In this document: piece by piece, positions 59,212-64,000 of the stretch
How the letters are laid out: each line of letters starts with the position of its first letter
Numbering within the stretch: the stretch's first letter is position 1
Origin: Jacaranda mimosifolia
Lineage: Eukaryota > Streptophyta > Magnoliopsida > Lamiales > Bignoniaceae
DNA: 64,000 nucleotides
Direction: 5' to 3'
Assembly: GCA_018894105.1 (NCBI GenBank)
Contig: CM032123.1
Location: 25,273,744 to 25,337,743 of the forward strand
Position numbers and translations under genes: made by a program
The notes under the pieces: model-generated
What the model saw: the letters and a program-made list of their open reading frames with translations, nothing else
The model's database searches: none
What the model was told of the DNA's origin: nothing

Positions 59212-60090
59212 TGTATCAGTCGTTGGATCTTTTTGTTTAAATGAACGACCCAAATGGAATAATACTTAATACTTATAGAAGATATATTAAAAAATGTATA
59301 AAACAATATTTATACATTTATATACATATATATACAACATATCATATATATTATAATATATTTATCAATATTATATAATATAGTATTATATATTATATTA
59401 TATACATATATAAATGGCAGCCATGCGAACTAGCTAGTTTCTTCCAGCGACCACAGTCTCTGATTCTGATGGCCACAATATATTAATATAAAAAAATAAT
59501 TTTTTAATATACTTATATATACACACTATATACATATATATATAACGTCACCATATATATCCACCAACCACCATCCCAACTCCCAACTCCACCACCAACC
59601 ACCATCCCAACTCCACCACCAACCTCCACCCCAATAAAGTTATTGATGTCAGAAAATAAAGAAGAAAAAAAAAGAAAGAAAAGAACATCCACCATTGCCA
59701 GATGGTTGTGGTGGCCATTGGCCAGACTTGACCAGATCTTGCCACTTTTCAAGCTACCATGGGCATTTGAGGAGGGGGGGAGGAGAGAGTTATATATTAT
59801 ATATAGGTATATAAAAATGTTATAAATATTTTTATATACATATACGTATATATAATTTTATATGTGTATGATTTTATATATGTGCATGTACATAATATTT
59901 TATAAATGTTACAGTTAATTAAGAATAAATTTCTATACCTACTTTCACTTTACACTTTACTCCCCACTTGATTTTTTAAACACTAAACTCCCTACTTTCT
60001 CACAAACTTTAGGAATAACTCCCCATATCTTTGAGAAAGACTTAAATACCCTTTTAACTAGCTAAAACAACATGAAAAAAAAACTAGCAA
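59212..60090. other. AT-rich flank with a small minisatellite
   Basis: TA-rich runs fill 59300-59420. At about 59558-59635 ACCACCATCCCAACTCC occurs in about three tandem variants, followed by GGCCATTGGCCAGAC-type text like the GC islands elsewhere. No gene is seen. Confidence 0.45.
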
Positions 60091-60630
60091 ATGGGCAATT
60101 TTTTTCTTCCCACTCAAACAAATGACAACTTTTCTTCAAAAAGCACGCTTTTTTTTTTTTTTTTTTTAAAAACCAACTTCTCCTCTACCAAACAAAAGGG
60201 CACAAAAAATAGCCACTCCCATGCCAAACAAAAGGGCATGAATAGACGAGAGAACAGAAAAGCAAATCGACGAGACAAGAAAAAAAACCTACTTCTCTGC
60301 AACTCTGCAAAGATGTAACACTAAGAGCGTCAACAAAGAGCGAAGAACAGAAGGAAGAGAACACAGGACACAAAGTTATGTTTTCTGCTTCTCATTTCAT
60401 GGGTTTTGCTTTCTTTCAAAGGTTCGTGATTTTTCAGTTTTACAAGTTCTGCAGGTAGATTTTCTCATCTTTCTTTATTTAAACTCTTTTTTAAGTTGTT
60501 AAAAACTTGAACCCATTTGCCATATATATAATTTTTGTTGTAATATTTGAAAATCTCTTATTTATTCTTGAAAGGTATGAAAGTTATTCTTCACTTTTTT
60601 GGGGTTTATACTTCTTATACCAAAAATTAT

Positions 60631-60935
60631 ACATTGAAATTATCTGAAAGTGGTAGTATATAATCTGTTTATGTAAAGTACATTTTACATGTAGTTGTAG
60701 TATAAAACATTCAACCTTTCAATAAACATTATCTGAAAGTGGTAGTGTATAATATGTTTATGTAAAGTACAATTTACAAGCAATTATAGTACAAAACATT
60801 CAATCTTTCAGTACACATTATCTGAAAGTGGTAGTATATAATATATTTATCTAAAGTATATTTTACAAGCAATTGTAGTACAAAACATTCAATCTTTCAG
60901 TACACATTACTATAAGTGGTAGTATATACTAATTT
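60631..60935 (+). repeat. 89-bp tandem array upstream of the Ulp1-type locus
   Basis: TATCTGAAAGTGGTAGT recurs at 60641, 60730 and 60819 and, altered, near 60908, a period of exactly 89 bases. The array ends just before a TTGCAG acceptor-like site at 60945-60951. Confidence 0.85.
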
Positions 60936-60951
60936 TTTTATATTTGATTGC

Positions 60952-63900
60952 AGCAAAGGCAAGACATAATGAGGTCTGCTCTTGTCGCTCCCCCTAATAT
61001 TTTCAAACTAAATTGGAGAGTGTGAAATCCATGATAGGCATTGAAGAAGACTCTTTTTTATATATACATAGATATGCCTAAGTTAAATTCTAGCTTTATT
61101 CGACTTGAAGCTATACTTAGGAGGTTTGATGTAAAAAATCTGTCATTTATTTTTATGGAGGGGGTTGAAGTTCCATTTTTTGCAGCTAAATTTTCTATGA
61201 TTTTAGGGTTGCCACATGTGAGGCAAGCAGTTGATATAAGTTCGAAGATGAATTCTTTAACTATGGACCATCTTTTTTTCGGAAAGTTGAAGAATATAAC
61301 AAGATTTGAAATAGCAAAAAAGTTTGAGTATGTGTATAAGGATAGTGAGAAGGACTTAAATGATTTTGTATGTTGTATATAATTTTTGTTTTTAATTGTT
61401 TTCTATTTCCAACTTCTAATTATTGGACTCCACGATTTCTCCTACCATACTTGGATGATTTGTCAAGAGTCAGTTTGTATGCATGGGACATAGCTACATA
61501 CAACTTTCTTGTCGAAGATATGAGGAACCATGTAGGAGGAGTAGGTGGAGAAAGTAGCAAGAAGAAGTACTTTGCTGGGTGCACAGTCAGTTTGATGGCA
61601 AGTGATTTTCATTTTACTAATAATATTGATTATATTTATATTTAAGTGACTATAATTTTTTCATTTATAAATCACAGGCATGGGTTTATGAACACATCTC
61701 ATCATTGGGTTCCCCTAAAAGTTTGTTTGATTTTCCACGCTTTTACTAGTGGGAGGATAGCAAACTCCCAAATAATGTGAATGAGGCCAATAATAAATTG
61801 AAACAAATTACAAGAGATATGGTAATAATTCATTATTACTTTTTTTAATAATAATTTGAATTTGATAATTATTTTCATTGTAATAGGTTGTAGCCCTTAA
61901 CTCTGCTCCAGTGAAGTTAGACTTGGTAGTTTTGATCAAGAATACAGAGGCTGCCACTACTATTGTCATTGAAACAAATATTTGTGATTACACAGTATTT
62001 GAAGAAATTATTACAGTGAAAGATGAACAAATTCATCATTGAAGGAAAAAATTACAGAATTAAAGAGGTTGGCAATCAAAGAGCAGGCTCATGAGGAGAA
62101 TGTTGCTGAAGATAAGACTGATGAAGGGGAGCATAATGATAAAGCTGGTGAGTATATATATAAGGCGGAGCATGATTTGGTGGATGATGCAGAAAAAAAA
62201 AAAAAAAGGGAATGATTCAGAGAAGAAAAATGCAAAAAAAGCTGTTTAGGGATTGATGATGGTGTTGGTGATGAAGGTCGAGATATTTTTTACGAAGAAA
62301 ATCGAACAAAACACTGTCATGATCCTATATCTCCCATCATTCCTTTGATCACAGAACTTTATGCACCCAATCGTGAAGCAAAGTTTGAAGAATCTGAAAG
62401 TGAAATGGCAAATGTCATGTTATCGATTGTTACAAATGTGTGAAAACAAGATGATATGAAGCCAAAAAAGAAAGCAATAGATTTTGTGATCCCCAAGCAC
62501 CACACCAGCCAAACACGGAAAACAAGTGGCAAAAAGAGGGCATCCTTTTGGAAAAAAAAAAACCAAGAACAAGAACAAAAGAAGGTGTTGAAAACTACTT
62601 AATGTATTGATATTTTACTATTGATGTTTGTGTCAAATATGTTGATATTTGTACTGCTACTTGAGCTAAATTTATTTGTATTTCATTTTTTGATATATGT
62701 ACTCAATTTGTTGGTATTTGTATTTGATCTATTTATACTTCATTAATTGATATTTCGTATTTCACTGATTTATATTTTGTACTTAATGTTATGATGTTTT
62801 ATACTACAAAATATCAACCAATGAAGTATTGGTTGATATTTTGTAGTTAATGTGTTGATGTTTTATACTTAATTGATTGATATTTATATTAATGTGCAGA
62901 TATTTTATACTTTATTGGTTGATATTTATATTTAAATGTGCAGATATTTAATACTTCATTAGTTGGTATTTGTACTTAAATGTGTTGGTATTTTATACTT
63001 CATTGGTTGGTATTTGTACTTAAATGTGTTGATGTCTTATTCTTCATCATTTGATACTTATACTTAATGTGCTGATCTTTTGTATTTCATTGGTTGGTAT
63101 TTGTACTTAAATGTGCTGATGTTGTATAACTTATTTTATTTGTACTTCAATGTGCTAATGTTTTATACTTCAATTGTTGGTATTTGTACTTAAATGTGCT
63201 GATGTCTTATACTTCAGTAGTTGGTATTTGTACTTAAATGTGTTGATGTTTTATACTTCATTGGTTGGTATTTGTACTTAAATGTGTTGATATTTATACT
63301 TAATGTGCTAATATTTGTACTTCAACAATTGATACTTTGTACTTTATACGCTAATGTTTTGTACTTCATGAGGCAAAAGGCATCAGCTTGATCCAAATAG
63401 GAGATGAATCAAGCACCCCAAAGATTCTAACGCTTGATCATTACAAAGGAATGACTGATTGTAAAGGTTGGGATGATATTCTAGAAAAAGAGCGAGAAGT
63501 CATCGACAACTTTCTCCGTAGAGATAATTTGAGGTAAAAAGAAAATTTGCTTATGATTTTTCTTTTTAATAAATTAATGTCTAAGCTAATAATTAAAACA
63601 TATACTTGTGTAGAGTGACTGTCTGGGAGGGAAGAAAATATGTTCTAGAGGAAAGATACCATTGCGAGCTATTATTTGGGGAGTGCCTTTGTAGCGATGT
63701 ATTGGAGTGCTATATGTCGATATTATATAGCACATCTTTCAGGAAAGAGTGTCACCATGATGTTTAGTTTACGTCCATGATAGCACAGGTATGTGGCAAT
63801 TTCCTAACTTAATTTAGTTCGTGCTATAAGTGAGACTAACCATATTTTTTATACTTCATCGGTTGATATATTATCCTGACTCGAGGGACGCAACATCCAA

Positions 63901-64000
63901 GATATAAGAGATGAAGAATTTTTCAAGCTCACATATGGACTTAACTCTTTCACACATAAAGATTTGAAAGAGATCACCTTGGATGTTGTAAATAGGTGTC
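60952..64000 (+). pseudogene. Ulp1-type (C48 protease family) transposon-associated gene, decayed, runs off the window
   Basis: Coding text begins near 60952. ALKKTLFYIYIDMPKLNS is followed by VPFFAAKFSMILGL and, after one frameshift near 61368, by NCFLFPTSNYWTPRFLLPYL, DDLSRVSLYAWDIATYNFLV and AGCTVSLM. This is the N-terminal (DUF1985-like) region seen in plant Ulp1-type genes. A GC-AG intron (61598-61677) joins CTVSLM to AWVYEHISSLGSP, and a GT-AG intron (61822-61886) joins ITRDM to VVALNSAPVKLDL. A charged Lys-rich stretch follows. After a long repeat-filled gap, 63373-63533 (DHYKGMTDCKGWDDILEKER), 63614-63788 (GRKYVLEERYHCELLFGECL) and 63886-64000 (NIQDIRDEEFFKLTYGL) are joined by introns at 63534-63613 and 63789-63885. 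This is the start of the protease domain; its catalytic residues lie beyond the window. Several stops and one or two frameshifts argue for a pseudogene. Such genes are often carried by MULE elements of the Kaonashi type. Confidence 0.68.
62620..63375 (+). repeat. 44-bp tandem array in the Ulp1-type locus
   Basis: TATTTGTACTTAAATGTG recurs at 62967, 63011, 63099, 63181, 63225 and 63269, with period 44 (or 88). More diverged units (TGTTGATRTTTTATACTTCA) extend to both sides. It contains frequent stops and is probably intronic. Confidence 0.85.

Noticed and set aside
62620..63375. The regular 44-base array considered as CRISPR
   Set aside because: There are no unique spacers between constant repeats, units are diverged, and the context is a plant transposon gene.

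Overview
This window looks like nuclear DNA of a dicot plant, possibly an asterid. It is very AT-rich, gene-poor and built mostly from nested plant transposons: Ty3/gypsy Tat, Copia Sirevirus, CACTA, hAT and PIF/Harbinger-like elements, plus SINE-like fragments. TATA boxes, GT-AG introns and long microsatellites all fit a plant chromosome. I see no bacterial genes, rRNA genes, intact tRNA genes or CRISPR. The species cannot be named from sequence alone.

Layout, left to right. 487-3110: remains of a LINE-type RNase H reading frame on the minus strand, split by a 2.0 kb CACTA element (944-2969, target duplication CTT). 4063-14782: a complete but decayed 10.7 kb Ty3/gypsy Tat-lineage element (target duplication GTTAT). 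It carries gag, protease, RT, two RNase H domains, integrase, a tandem-repeat spacer and a long antisense reading frame with its own TATA box. 16081-16560: a GC island inside AT microsatellites. 17546-18309: a probable host gene for a small membrane protein (minus strand). 19456-27710: a Harbinger-like element split by a 7.8 kb Sirevirus-like Copia element (19652-27468, minus strand, target duplication TACAC) with a third reading frame. 29641-36736: a gypsy element that keeps only gag between 2.3-2.6 kb LTRs, and whose LTRs are mosaic. 36737-39830: a G/C homopolymer block, SINE-like pieces, a cryptic hAT transposase fragment and a MITE. 39921-40166: a probable host gene for a short secreted peptide (minus strand). 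43350-45075: a second GC island with inverted ends. 46111-59211: a 13.1 kb CACTA element with TNP2 and TNP1-like remains. It holds a Harbinger-like element that itself holds a solo LTR, and separately a hAT-like MITE. 60952-64000: a plus-strand Ulp1-type (C48) gene with introns, decayed, running off the right end.

Only two loci look like ordinary host genes, the membrane protein near 18 kb and the secreted peptide near 40 kb. The rest is mobile DNA in layers, and the target duplications let the insertion order be read. Most element coding regions are broken by stops that look like cytosine deamination (CAG, CAA or CGA to a stop, and TGG to TGA), as expected in long-silenced methylated repeats. 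I found no convincing wholly new system. The most unusual items are the TATA box facing the Tat antisense frame, the gag-only element with mosaic LTRs, the TNP2/TNP1 remnant of the large CACTA element, the tandem arrays in the Ulp1-type locus, and the short peptide gene.
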